NCBI RefSeq assembly: GCF_900142655.1
Contig: NZ_FRBQ01000001.1
Span: forward strand, 1,242,115 to 1,306,114
Length of the DNA: 64,000 nt
Source of the DNA: Phytopseudomonas punonensis
Lineage (GTDB): Bacteria > Pseudomonadota > Gammaproteobacteria > Pseudomonadales > Pseudomonadaceae
Reading direction: 5' to 3'
The position numbers and the translations under genes are program-made. This document shows, one piece after another, positions 55,941 to 64,000 of this stretch. The first letter of the stretch is position 1, and each line of letters opens with the position of its first letter. A model generated the notes under the pieces. That model was not told the origin of the DNA and searched no databases. It was given only the letters and a program-made list of their open reading frames with translations.

Positions 55941-56690
55941 ATGCACAGCCTGCTACCTAACTCGCCTCATCCCGACCTGCCGACATTGATCAGCACTCTC
56001 ATGCAGATCGAGCCGTTGCTCGATGCCATGCCGGAGGTGGTGTTCTTCATCAAGGACACCCAGACCCGCTACGCCCTGGTCAACCAGACCCTGGCCCAGC
56101 GGCTGGGCTTCAAGAGCAAAGACAAGCTGGTGGGGATGACCGCCGAACAAGTGTTCCCGGCCAGCTTCGGACCCTCCTATACCGCGCAGGATCGGCGCGT
56201 ACTGGATGACGGTAGCCAGCTCGACGACCAGTTGGAGCTGCACCTTTATTACGGCAACCAGCCGGTCTGGTGCCTGACCCACAAGCTGGCGCTTCGCAAT
56301 CGGTCCGGAGACATCATCGGCCTGGCCGGTATCTCCCGGGATGTACAGCTGCCGCAGTCAGGCCACCCGGCCTACCCAAAGCTCGCGGCGGTGGATGCCT
56401 ATATCCGCGAGCACTTCGCCCGGCCGATCAGCCTGGCCGAGCTCACCGAGCTGGCCGGATTGTCAGTGGCGCAATTGGAGCGCCACTGCAAACGCATCTT
56501 CCAGCTCACCCCGCGGCAGATGATCCACAAGGCACGCCTCGGCGAGGCCAGCCGCCTGCTGCAGCACGACCTGCCAATCACCGAAATCGCCCTGCGCTGC
56601 GGTTACACCGACCACAGTGCCTTCAGCCGCCAGTTCCGTGCGCTTACCGGGCTGACGCCCAGCCAGTTCCGCGAATCCCACGCCGGCTGA
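55941..56690 (+). CDS. AraC-type regulator with PAS domain, likely hydroxyproline regulator
   Basis: A 249-residue regulator. A PAS-like domain near residues 20-135 (AMPEVVFFIKDTQTRYALVN, DIIGLAGISRDVQ) is followed by an AraC HTH pair (SLAELTELAGLSVAQLERHC, PITEIALRCGYTDHSAFSRQ, FRALTGLTPSQFRE). It lies between lhpE and lhpC, where LhpR is found in other pseudomonads. The expected ligand is hydroxyproline or a pathway intermediate. The first 20 residues contain no export signal. Confidence 0.82.
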   Translation: MHSLLPNSPHPDLPTLISTLMQIEPLLDAMPEVVFFIKDTQTRYALVNQTLAQRLGFKSKDKLVGMTAEQVFPASFGPSYTAQDRRVLDDGSQLDDQLELHLYYGNQPVWCLTHKLALRNRSGDIIGLAGISRDVQLPQSGHPAYPKLAAVDAYIREHFARPISLAELTELAGLSVAQLERHCKRIFQLTPRQMIHKARLGEASRLLQHDLPITEIALRCGYTDHSAFSRQFRALTGLTPSQFRESHAG

Positions 56691-56856
56691 TACCACCGGG
56701 TGTTCCGAAACAGGGCGACAGTGCGCGGCTATCGCTCCCATCTGTAACACCCGACCTGGGTTCTTGACTGCCCTTTTAACCCTCATTCCCTTTCGATCCG
56801 CCATAGCACGCGGCCTGCAGCACCACGCAGCAGAACAGGCACAGCGGTTGCACATT

Positions 56857-56873
56857 AAATATCGTATACGAAA
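56857..56873 (-). promoter_or_regulatory. GntR-type operator in the lhpC promoter
   Basis: The minus strand reads TTTCGTATACGATATTT. The palindromic core TCGTATACGA (56862-56871) lies six bases upstream of a -10 TATAAT (56879-56884), so a bound regulator would block RNA polymerase. It pairs with the operator at 47913-47929. Confidence 0.68.
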
Positions 56874-56903
56874 TTTCCTATAATGTTCCTGGGAGGCAAC
56901 ACG

Positions 56904-57851
56904 ATGAGCAGTAACATCTTCAACGGCACCATCCCCGCCCTGATGACCCCCTGCACCCCCGAGCGCAAACCGGACTTCGACGCCCTGGTGCGCAAGGCTA
57001 AAGAGCTGATCCAGGCCGGCATGAGCGCAGTGGTCTACTGCGGCTCCATGGGCGACTGGCCGTTGCTTACCGAGGCCCAACGCCAGGAAGGCGTGGCGCG
57101 CCTGGTGGCTGCCGGCATCCCGACCATCGTTGGTACCGGGGCGGTGAACAGCCGCGAAGCGGTATCCCACGCCGCCCACGCCGCCAAGGTCGGCGCCCAT
57201 GGTCTGATGGTCATCCCGCGCGTGTTGTCCCGCGGTGCGTCGCCAGCCGCCCAGGAAGCGCACTTCGCCGCCATTCTCGAAGCAGCGCCAGAACTGCCGG
57301 CGGTGATCTACAACAGCCCGTACTACGGCTTCGCTACCCGCGCCGAGTTGTTCTTCAAGCTGCGTCGCCAATACCCCAACCTGATCGGCTTCAAGGAATT
57401 CGGTGGCGCCGCCGACATGCGCTACGCCGCCGAGCACATCACCTCCCAGGATAAGGACGTGATTCTCATGGCCGGCGTCGACACCCAGGTGGTGCACGGC
57501 TTCGTCAATTGCGGCGCGACTGGCGCCATCACCGGGATCGGCAACGCCCTGCCGCACGAAGTGCTGCAGCTGGTCGAGCTGAGCAAGCAGGCCGCCAAGG
57601 GCGATGCCGTGGCCCGCCGTCGCGCCCTGGAGCTTTCCGAGGCGCTGAACGTGCTGTCGTCCTTCGACGAAGGCACCGACCTGGTCCTCTACTACAAGCA
57701 CCTGATGGTGCTCGGCGGCGACCCGGAATACGCCCTGCACTTCTATGAAACCGATGCCCTCAGCGATGCCCAGCGTAACTACGCCGAGACCCAGTACCAG
57801 CTGTTCCGCCAGTGGTACGCCAACTGGTCGGCCGAAAACAGCGCCGTCTGA
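56904..57851 (+). CDS. lhpC: 1-pyrroline-4-hydroxy-2-carboxylate deaminase (DHDPS family)
   Basis: A 315-residue class I aldolase-type enzyme. It turns the pyrroline made by LhpBFE into 2-oxoglutarate semialdehyde and ammonia. Schiff-base Lys is in LIGFKEFGGAADM; the pocket motif is VIYNSPYYGFATRAEL with the conserved Tyr. The start ATG 56904 follows GGGAGG; an ATG at 56883 is unsupported. Its promoter carries the GntR-type operator. A hairpin (57864-57890) ends the gene. Confidence 0.88.
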   Translation: MSSNIFNGTIPALMTPCTPERKPDFDALVRKAKELIQAGMSAVVYCGSMGDWPLLTEAQRQEGVARLVAAGIPTIVGTGAVNSREAVSHAAHAAKVGAHGLMVIPRVLSRGASPAAQEAHFAAILEAAPELPAVIYNSPYYGFATRAELFFKLRRQYPNLIGFKEFGGAADMRYAAEHITSQDKDVILMAGVDTQVVHGFVNCGATGAITGIGNALPHEVLQLVELSKQAAKGDAVARRRALELSEALNVLSSFDEGTDLVLYYKHLMVLGGDPEYALHFYETDALSDAQRNYAETQYQLFRQWYANWSAENSAV

Positions 57852-57863
57852 TCGTCCCACATA

Positions 57864-57890
57864 GGCCGGATGCCAGCAGCGCATCCGGCC
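57864..57890 (+). terminator. Hairpin after lhpC
   Basis: GGCCGGATGC / GCATCCGGCC around CAGCAGC, no T run. The rest of the 307-bp gap to lhpG shows no gene, only the promoter at 58085-58112. Confidence 0.6.
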
Positions 57891-58084
57891 AAGCGGGCTC
57901 GTAGTTATCCCCAACTGCCGGAATCTGCGAGTAGATCACCAAGCCTGCAAAGATCTGCCGAGATACTCACGCAAGCCACCGATCCAGCCTGCCCCCGCGA
58001 GCTTGACGCCCTGCCGACGCAGCCCCTTGCTCATCTAAATAGGGAAGCGAGCGGACTCAGCACAACACAAGAAAAATGGCAGGC

Positions 58085-58112
58085 TTGCGCAACTGATCAG
58101 ACATCGTACAAT
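58085..58112 (+). promoter_or_regulatory. Sigma-70 promoter of lhpG
   Basis: TTGCGC (58085-58090), a 16-base spacer and TACAAT (58107-58112). An ATCGTACAATC stretch around the -10 resembles half of the GntR operator. Confidence 0.5.
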
Positions 58113-58158
58113 CAAAGCCTTTTCGTACGTGTTCATTCGTCCCCAACAGGAGCTAACA

Positions 58159-59739
58159 ATGCCCGCTACCATCGGCCACAACATCATCGGCGGCGCGTTC
58201 AGCGCAGCCGGCTCCGTCGTTCACAAGAGCCATGACGCTACCACTGGCGAAGCCCTGCCCTACGATTTCATCCAGGCCACCCCTGAAGAAGTCGATGCCG
58301 CCGCCAAAGCTGCTGCTGCTGCCTACCCCGCTTACCGCAGCCTGTCGGCAGAGAAGCGCGCCGCATTCCTCGACGCCATCGCCGACGAGCTGGACGCCCT
58401 GGGTGACGAGTTCGTCGCTACCGTAACCCGCGAAACCGCCCTGCCGACCGCCCGTATCCAGGGTGAGCGCGGCCGTACCAGCGGCCAGATGCGCCTGTTC
58501 GCCAAAGTGCTGCGCCGTGGCGACTTCTACGGCGCGCGCATCGACCGTGCCCTGCCGGATCGCCAGCCGCTGCCGCGCCCGGATCTGCGCCAGTACCGCA
58601 TCGGCCTCGGCCCGGTTGCCGTGTTCGGCGCCAGCAACTTCCCGCTGGCCTTCTCCACCGCCGGTGGTGACACCGCCGCCGCCCTGGCCGCCGGTTGCCC
58701 GGTGGTGTTCAAGGCCCACAGCGGCCACATGACCACCGCCGCCCATGTGGGTGAAGCCATCCTGCGCGCCGCCGAGAAAACCGCCATGCCCAAGGGCGTG
58801 TTCAACATGATCTACGGTTCGGGCGTTGGCGAGGCACTGGTTAAGCACCCGGCCATCCAGGCCGTCGGCTTCACCGGCTCGCTGAAAGGCGGCCGCGCCC
58901 TGTGCGACATGGCTGCAGCACGCCCGCATCCGATCCCGGTATTCGCCGAGATGAGCAGCATCAACCCGGTCATTCTGCTGCCGGAAGCCATCAAGGCCCG
59001 TGGCGAGAAAATCGCCGGCGAGCTGGCGGGTTCGGTGGTCATGGGCTGTGGCCAGTTCTGCACCAACCCAGGTCTGGTGATCGGTATTCGCTCGCCTGAG
59101 TTCAGCGCCTTCCTGGAAAGCTTCACCGCCAAGATGGCCGAGCAGCAGCCGCAAACCATGCTCAACGCCGGCACCCTGAAGAGCTACGTGAAAGGCCTGG
59201 AAGCGCTCAACGCACATTCCGGCATCACCCACCTGACCGGTGCCAAGCAGGAAGGCAACCAGGCGCGTCCGCAACTGTTCAAAGCCGATGTCAGCCTGCT
59301 GCTCAACGGCGACGAACTGCTGCAGGAAGAAGTCTTCGGCCCGACCACCATCGTCGTCGAAGTGGCCGACAAGGCCGAGCTGCTGAAGGCCATCAACGGC
59401 CTGCACGGTCAGCTGACCGCCACCCTGCTCACCGAGCCGGGCGATCTGGCCGGCAGCGAAGAGCTGTTCGCGCTGCTCGAGCAGAAAGTCGGTCGCGTGC
59501 TGTTCAACGGCTACCCGACTGGCGTGGAAGTCTGCGACTCCATGGTGCATGGCGGCCCGTACCCGGCGACTTCCGACGCGCGCGGCACCTCCGTCGGCAC
59601 CCTGGCCATCGACCGCTTCCTGCGCCCGGTGTGCTACCAGAACTGCCCAGACGCCCTGCTGCCGGACGCGTTGAAGAACGCCAACCCGCTGCAGATCGCC
59701 CGCCTGGTAGATGGCGCCAGCAGCCGCGACGCGCTGTAA
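58159..59739 (+). CDS. lhpG: 2-oxoglutarate semialdehyde dehydrogenase
   Basis: A 526-residue NAD(P)+-dependent aldehyde dehydrogenase; the last step, yielding 2-oxoglutarate. The catalytic Cys is in MGCGQFCTNPGLVI, the Glu in VFAEMSSINPVIL, the cofactor loop in GFTGSLKGGRALCD and the N-terminal binding fold in AVFGASNFPLAFSTAGG. AGGAG precedes ATG 58159. The C-terminal VCDSMVHGGPYPATSD is typical of the ketoglutarate semialdehyde dehydrogenase group. Confidence 0.9.
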   Translation: MPATIGHNIIGGAFSAAGSVVHKSHDATTGEALPYDFIQATPEEVDAAAKAAAAAYPAYRSLSAEKRAAFLDAIADELDALGDEFVATVTRETALPTARIQGERGRTSGQMRLFAKVLRRGDFYGARIDRALPDRQPLPRPDLRQYRIGLGPVAVFGASNFPLAFSTAGGDTAAALAAGCPVVFKAHSGHMTTAAHVGEAILRAAEKTAMPKGVFNMIYGSGVGEALVKHPAIQAVGFTGSLKGGRALCDMAAARPHPIPVFAEMSSINPVILLPEAIKARGEKIAGELAGSVVMGCGQFCTNPGLVIGIRSPEFSAFLESFTAKMAEQQPQTMLNAGTLKSYVKGLEALNAHSGITHLTGAKQEGNQARPQLFKADVSLLLNGDELLQEEVFGPTTIVVEVADKAELLKAINGLHGQLTATLLTEPGDLAGSEELFALLEQKVGRVLFNGYPTGVEVCDSMVHGGPYPATSDARGTSVGTLAIDRFLRPVCYQNCPDALLPDALKNANPLQIARLVDGASSRDAL

Positions 59740-59762
59740 GCGCCAGCTGCGCTGCGACGAGA

Positions 59763-59788
59763 AAGCCGACCTCCGGGTCGGCTTTTTT
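59763..59788 (+). terminator. Terminator of lhpG
   Basis: AAGCCGACC / GGTCGGCTT around TCCG, then six T. Confidence 0.88.
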
Positions 59789-59869
59789 GTGGGCATTAGA
59801 TCGGCGGGGGTTCTCCTGGGTGTCGCTGCGCTCGACCCAGGCTACGGCAGAAGATATTGACTGATCCCA

Positions 59870-59936
59870 GTGGGAACGGGCGGGGACGCCCAGTCCATGC
59901 CCGTGACTCGTTCGCGCGCATGGCGCGCTCCCACAG
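59870..59936. repeat. REP-like palindrome, variant
   Basis: GTGGGAACGGGCGGGGACGC and ATGGCGCGCTCCCACAGG flank a longer middle. It adjoins a GTAGGGTGG repeat within the 397-bp gap 59740-60136, which otherwise has only the terminator above and short inverted segments. Confidence 0.65.
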
Positions 59937-59937
59937 G

Positions 59938-59968
59938 TAGGGTGGATAACGCGCAGCTTATCCACCAC
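59938..59968. repeat. GTAGGGTGG-type repeat 4, half element
   Basis: GTAGGGTGGATAACGCGCAG then TTATCCACC, so only the inner hairpin is present; the outer right arm is lost. Confidence 0.6.
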
Positions 59969-60136
59969 AACACTCGCCGCCCCAAGGCTGCCAAGGCCTA
60001 CGCTGTCGCTCACGACTACCCCCAGGTCGCACTCGAATCCCGGCATTAACCGCCAGCCACGTAGGTTATCCACAGATGGACGCCAAGGCCCACGCCAGGC
60101 GCGTCCGCACGTTGGAGTAATCGCGCGGAGGCCGCC

Positions 60137-61453
60137 ATGAGCGTCACGACTTATCCACAACCGGCCGTGCCGGTCGATCGGCGCACCTTGCACAAGGTGA
60201 TCGCCGCCTCGGCCATCGGCAACTTCGTCGAATGGTTCGACTTCGCGGTCTACGGTTTCCTCGCCGTGACCATCGCCTCGCTGTTCTTCCCGCCGGGCAA
60301 CCCAACCCTGGCGCTGCTGCAGACCTTCGCGGTGTTCGCCGTGTCGTTCGCCCTGCGCCCGCTGGGCGGCATCGTCTTCGGTATTCTCGGCGACCGCATC
60401 GGCCGCAAGCGCGTGCTGTCGATCACCGTATTGCTGATGGCCGGCGCCACCACGCTGATCGGCCTGCTGCCCACCTACGCCAGCATCGGCCTGGTCGCCC
60501 CGCTGCTGCTGGCCCTGGCCCGCTGCCTGCAGGGCTTCTCCGCCGGCGGTGAATACGCCGGTGCCTGCGCTTTCGTCATGGAGCACGCGCCCACCGAGCA
60601 GAAGGCGCGCTATGGCAGCTTCGTGCCGGTCTCCACCTTCGCGGCTTTCGCCTGTGCGGCGGGGTTGGTTTTCGGCATGGGCATCTGGCTGGACGAAGCG
60701 CAAATGCAGGCCTGGGGCTGGCGCGTGCCGTTCCTGATCGCCGCGCCCCTGGGCCTGGTCGGCCTGTATATGCGCCTGCGCCTGGACGAATCGCCGGCCT
60801 TCCAGGCCCTGGCAGCGCAAGCCCACCCCGAACACTCGCCGCTGCGCGAAACCCTGCGCGAGCATGGCGGCACCGTGCTGTGCCTGTCGGCGTTCATCTC
60901 TGCCACGGCGCTATCGTTTTACATGTTCACCACCTACCTGACCACATACATGCAGGTGGTCGGCGGCGCTGCCAGGCCGACCGCCCTGCTGGCCAGCCTG
61001 GTGGCGCTGTTCTTCGCCGCTCTGCTGTGCCCGTTGGTGGGCCGCTACTCGGACCGCGTCGGCCGTCGGCGCACCATCCTCACCGCCGGCATCGCGCTGA
61101 TCGTCGCGGTGTACCCCGCCTTCACCCTGGCCGCCTCCGGCACCCTGTGGGCCTCGGCCATCGGCGCCATGCTGCTGGCCGTCGGCGCGGTGATCTGCGG
61201 CGTGGTGACCGCCGTACTGCTCTCCGAGCAGTTCCCCACCCGCGTGCGCTACACGGCTTCGGCGTTCACCTACAACCTGGCCTACACGGTGTTCGGCGGC
61301 ACCGCACCACTGGTCGCCACCTGGCTGATCGAGGTGACCGGCAACCGCATGTCACCGGCCTTCTACCTGATCGCCATCGCCCTGCTGGCCCTGGCCGGCG
61401 GCCTGGCGCTGCCGGAGTCGTCGAAGCGCTCGCTGGATGAGCCGATGAAATAA
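60137..61453 (+). CDS. MFS transporter, ProP-like, candidate hydroxyproline carrier
   Basis: A 438-residue inner-membrane carrier of the metabolite:H+ symporter subfamily with 12 helices. The signature GNFVEWFDFAVYGFLAVTIA opens the protein, the loop 2-3 motif is GDRIGRKRVLSITVLLMAGA and the mid motif is GFSAGGEYAGACAFVMEHAP. It lies in the lhp cluster after lhpG, so trans-4-hydroxyproline or betaines are candidate substrates. GGAGG precedes the ATG. Confidence 0.85.
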   Translation: MSVTTYPQPAVPVDRRTLHKVIAASAIGNFVEWFDFAVYGFLAVTIASLFFPPGNPTLALLQTFAVFAVSFALRPLGGIVFGILGDRIGRKRVLSITVLLMAGATTLIGLLPTYASIGLVAPLLLALARCLQGFSAGGEYAGACAFVMEHAPTEQKARYGSFVPVSTFAAFACAAGLVFGMGIWLDEAQMQAWGWRVPFLIAAPLGLVGLYMRLRLDESPAFQALAAQAHPEHSPLRETLREHGGTVLCLSAFISATALSFYMFTTYLTTYMQVVGGAARPTALLASLVALFFAALLCPLVGRYSDRVGRRRTILTAGIALIVAVYPAFTLAASGTLWASAIGAMLLAVGAVICGVVTAVLLSEQFPTRVRYTASAFTYNLAYTVFGGTAPLVATWLIEVTGNRMSPAFYLIAIALLALAGGLALPESSKRSLDEPMK

Positions 61454-61498
61454 CGGCCACGTTATGATGCAGCCCACTCATTTCTCGGTGGGCCTGCC

Positions 61499-62254
61499 AT
61501 GCGACTCGAACTCGACCCTCAGCCCGATGACCGCCTGCTCGGCCAGTGCTATCGGGTTCACGGCCCGATCAGCCTGACCGATCTGCTCGAGGCGTATGAC
61601 GAGGCGCCAGCCGGCCACCAGTACCTGTTTACCCTCGAAGATCTCGGCCAGGCGCTCTACACCTCGATGCACGCCAGCCACTATCACGACCTCGACAGCG
61701 GCGATTGGCTGCAGGACGCCGACATCGAGCCGAGCTGGCTGCAAGACGGCTACCCGCGTGAAGACCTGACTGTGGAGCAACGTCTGCACATTCGTCGCCT
61801 GGGCTTCGGGCGCCTGTTGCCGCAGACCTCGTTCGACAGCATCTTCGCCAAGGATCTGCGCCTCGACGAAGACAGCCTGGCCGAGCTGACGGCAGCCAAC
61901 ACCGACCTGGTTTCGCAGCTCGATGGCGAGTGCTACCTGCTGCGTATTCCGGCGCAGCGCGCCTGCGAGTCGCTCTATGGTTTCGCCAACGGCTACTTTT
62001 CCTGCGACCTGTCGCCCATGGAGAACTTCCGCCTGGCCGAGCACCTGGAAGACCACTACGGCTACCGGCTGTTCGGCCTTGGCGCCAGCCTGATCGCCTT
62101 CCGACGCACACGCGCTCTGGATGCGCAGCAGGCCGCGACGCTGCTCGACCTGCTCGTGCGCCTGTATGCCCGCGAGGGCAACCAGCCCCAGGTTCGCGAG
62201 CTGTTCGGGGCGAGCCTCGAACGCCAGCTACTGGTGCTGCGCTATACCGAGTAG
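61499..62254 (+). CDS. Conserved hypothetical protein
   Basis: A 251-residue, acidic, cytoplasmic protein with no signal peptide. Segments such as LEDLGQALYTSMHASHYHDL and FANGYFSCDLSPMENFRLAE recur in Pseudomonas proteins of unknown function as far as I can recall. Helical, Leu-rich and Asp/Glu-rich. It is 45 bp after the MFS gene and convergent with the LRR kinase (gap of 13 bp). Confidence 0.7.
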   Translation: MRLELDPQPDDRLLGQCYRVHGPISLTDLLEAYDEAPAGHQYLFTLEDLGQALYTSMHASHYHDLDSGDWLQDADIEPSWLQDGYPREDLTVEQRLHIRRLGFGRLLPQTSFDSIFAKDLRLDEDSLAELTAANTDLVSQLDGECYLLRIPAQRACESLYGFANGYFSCDLSPMENFRLAEHLEDHYGYRLFGLGASLIAFRRTRALDAQQAATLLDLLVRLYAREGNQPQVRELFGASLERQLLVLRYTE

Positions 62255-62267
62255 CGCAAGCGCGCTG

Positions 62268-63572
62268 TCAGAGCAGGCCTGCCAACGCCGCGTCGATCTC
62301 GATGAAGCCCGGACGCGCGCCGACCTCTGGTTGCTGGCAGCGCCGCACCAGCTCGGCCAATTGCGCGGCATGCTCACCCGGCACCTCGCAGCGCTGCAGC
62401 AGTTCCTCGAGCAGAATGCCGAACGCCCGTACCTCGATACGTTGCAGCAACCCGTGCTGCGACGGCGCGGCAGCGGGCAGGAAGGACGCCGCGCCAAAGT
62501 CGCCAAGCAGCGCATTGCCGGCCTCGTCGATCAGAATGTTATGGCCGTACAGGTCGCCATGGGTAACGCCGCGGGCGTGCAGGTGACGCAGCGCCGAGGC
62601 GATACCGCTGGCCACGCGCAGCGCCTTCACGAACGGCACCCGCCATTCGCTCGGGTACACATCGCGGCTGCAGCTCTGCAGGCTCGGCGGCCCGGCCAGG
62701 ATGCTGAAGCGCGGCTCGACCAAGCTCAGCAACAAGCCCTGCTCGCCTTGCGGATGGTCGACCACGCGACCAATCGCGCCGATCAGGTTGGGATGCTGTC
62801 CCACGGTCAGGCACGCGGCCATTTCGCTCTGCGGTGTGCCATCGCTGGTCATCTGCCCCTTGAACAGCTTCAGGGCCACGGGCTGGCGCTGGCCATCGGC
62901 CCGCTGCCAGTCGGCGCGGTGGATGATGCCCGACGCCCCCTGGCCCAGCACCTCGCCCGGATGCAAGTCGCCCCAGCGCACATCGGGCGTGTGAGACTCG
63001 GGCGCGCTCGCTTCGGCGAAAGGATTTCCGGCATGGGCCAGCCACGCCAGGCTGGGCAGTTGCAGCAGAAAATCCGGCAGGGCGGGTAGCTGATTGGCAG
63101 CGATGCGCAGCAGCTCAAGCTTGTGCAGCCGCGCCAGGCTCGCCGGTAAATCACGCAAGCGGTTACCGGCCAGCATCAGCTTCTGCAGCTCGCTGCAGTC
63201 ACCCAGCTCGTCGGGCAAGGTTTCCAGGCAATTGTCGGTCAGGATCAGCCACCTCAGCCGCGGCGGCAGGGCCCCCGCAGACAACTCACGAATGCGGTTG
63301 GACTTGAAGCCGACCATGCGCAGATTCGGACAACTGCCAACCGACTCCGGCACATGCTCGAAGCGGTTTTCCGAACAGAAAAGCACTTGCAGACGATGCA
63401 GCCGGTGCAGATCCTCGGGCAGATCGCTCAACCGGTTGCCGCTCAGGTTGAGCACTTCCAGGCTGTCGGCCAGGGTGAAGATTTCCTCGGGAAAGTGCGT
63501 GAGCGACGCGGACAGATCGAGGCGGGTGATGCCCTTGAGCTGGCCGGAACGCAATTGGTCGAGGGTATGCAT
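62268..63572 (-). CDS. Leucine-rich-repeat protein with C-terminal protein kinase domain
   Basis: A 434-residue fusion; start ATG 63570-63572. About eight LRRs (LEVLNLSGNRLSDLPEDLHR, LRWLILTDNCLETLPDELGD) occupy residues 15-190. The kinase domain follows with Gly loop VLGQGASGIIHRADW, catalytic Lys in VALKLFKG, the catalytic loop VTHGDLYGHNILIDEAGNAL, in which HGD replaces HRD, and metal-binding GDFGAAS. HGD makes it an atypical, possibly weaker, kinase. No secretion signal is seen; it could act in the cytoplasm or as an effector. Confidence 0.83.
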   Translation of the reverse strand: MHTLDQLRSGQLKGITRLDLSASLTHFPEEIFTLADSLEVLNLSGNRLSDLPEDLHRLHRLQVLFCSENRFEHVPESVGSCPNLRMVGFKSNRIRELSAGALPPRLRWLILTDNCLETLPDELGDCSELQKLMLAGNRLRDLPASLARLHKLELLRIAANQLPALPDFLLQLPSLAWLAHAGNPFAEASAPESHTPDVRWGDLHPGEVLGQGASGIIHRADWQRADGQRQPVALKLFKGQMTSDGTPQSEMAACLTVGQHPNLIGAIGRVVDHPQGEQGLLLSLVEPRFSILAGPPSLQSCSRDVYPSEWRVPFVKALRVASGIASALRHLHARGVTHGDLYGHNILIDEAGNALLGDFGAASFLPAAAPSQHGLLQRIEVRAFGILLEELLQRCEVPGEHAAQLAELVRRCQQPEVGARPGFIEIDAALAGLL

Positions 63573-63712
63573 CGAGGAGTGGCCTTGTTGCGGAGTTAGC
63601 GCGCCAGTGTACGCAATGTTTCGAGCCGGTATCCTGCTGCGATCCATCCGCAGCTTGACTGTAGACAGAAACTGCTCACGCGCCTTAAGGCGCTCACGGA
63701 AGACTCACGAAC

Positions 63713-64000
63713 ATGAAGAACGTTGTCTATACCCTGCTACTGATCAGTTCGCTGGCAAGCGCTCACGAGCTTCCGACCAGCATCCTGGAAAAAATACCTG
63801 ATGTTATTCAGTTCTCCGTTATGAGTCGGGTGAGCTGGATGACGACCGGCTAGCCGACTATCTCGTCGTTCTGCATAAACCAGAGGAGGCGACAGCGACC
63901 GAGCAAAGGGCTCCCGTCAGACCACTCCTGCTGTTCACACAACGTGCTGACGGCTCTTACGAACTGCGCAAACGAAATGATCATGTAGTGTTCAGGATTG
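63713..64000 (+). pseudogene. Exported protein, frameshifted, 3' partial
   Basis: ATG 63713 opens a signal peptide (KNVVYTLLLISSLASA) and the start of a mature domain (HELPTSILEKIPD). The frame then ends early at 63851-63853. From about 63803 the next frame continues as YSVLRYESGELDDDRLADYL and VVLHKPEE, and runs open to the window end. One missing G in GATGTTATTCA (expected GATGGTTATTCA) would restore PDGYSVLRY. It is a true frameshift or a sequencing error in a short G run. Confidence 0.72.

Noticed and set aside
57870..58235. 121-codon frame between lhpC and lhpG
   Set aside because: No ribosome site, poor composition, overlaps the promoter and start of lhpG.

Overview
The window is a chromosomal stretch of a Pseudomonas species. 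The evidence is GC-rich coding bias, the intact aatJQMP-ggt-aauSR acidic amino acid locus, split pyruvate carboxylase with a PycR-like regulator, a hydroxyproline (lhp) cluster, Pseudomonas-type REP palindromes and a Crc-titrating sRNA. The species cannot be named from sequence alone; the gene orders resemble the aeruginosa/mendocina side of the genus. No rRNA, tRNA, CRISPR array, phage or complete insertion sequence was seen.

Layout. 1-4.97 kb: cargo of a type VI secretion (T6SS) locus, with a PAAR-like/GHH2 nuclease effector cut by the left edge, a possible propeller-type immunity protein, a HEAT-repeat protein, a secreted DUF6795-like protein and a class 3 lipase. 5.0-9.7 kb: housekeeping genes (DUF3299, stress membrane protein, purEK, adhP). 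9.7-31.3 kb: acidic amino acid and amide metabolism (AatJQMP ABC importer, gamma-glutamyltransferase, AauSR two-component system, aspartase, twin orphan binding proteins, twin AGCS symporters with their own HTH regulator, asparaginase, glutaminase). 31.3-42.9 kb: further uptake systems (ABC importer, TRAP importer with a Ntn-hydrolase, a third AGCS symporter, YeeE sulfur transporter). 43.5-47.9 kb: pycAB and pycR. 48-51.4 kb: a GntR regulator and two L,D-transpeptidases. 51.6-61.5 kb: the trans-4-hydroxyproline pathway (epimerase, three-subunit D-hydroxyproline dehydrogenase, AraC regulator, deaminase, semialdehyde dehydrogenase, MFS carrier) wrapped around a CrcZ/CrcY/CrcX-like sRNA. 61.5-64 kb: a hypothetical gene, an LRR-protein kinase, and a frameshifted gene at the right edge.

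How it works together. Most of the window imports and breaks down amino acids to 2-oxoglutarate, oxaloacetate and fumarate. Control is layered. AauR dyads and a sigma-54 promoter precede aatJ. A tripartite operator is shared by the two AGCS genes and the HTH gene. A 17-bp GntR-type operator is shared by the gntR and lhpC promoters. AAnAAnAA (CA) motifs for Hfq/Crc occur before aatJ and AGCS-2 and at the pycR start, while the sRNA that would relieve that repression lies in the same window.

The most unusual signals are: (1) a repeat family with a covarying hairpin, one copy of which lies in frame inside the hydroxyproline epimerase gene; (2) the second-locus Crc-type sRNA; (3) the shared operators; and (4) duplicated binding-protein genes whose promoter spacers each carry a different palindrome.
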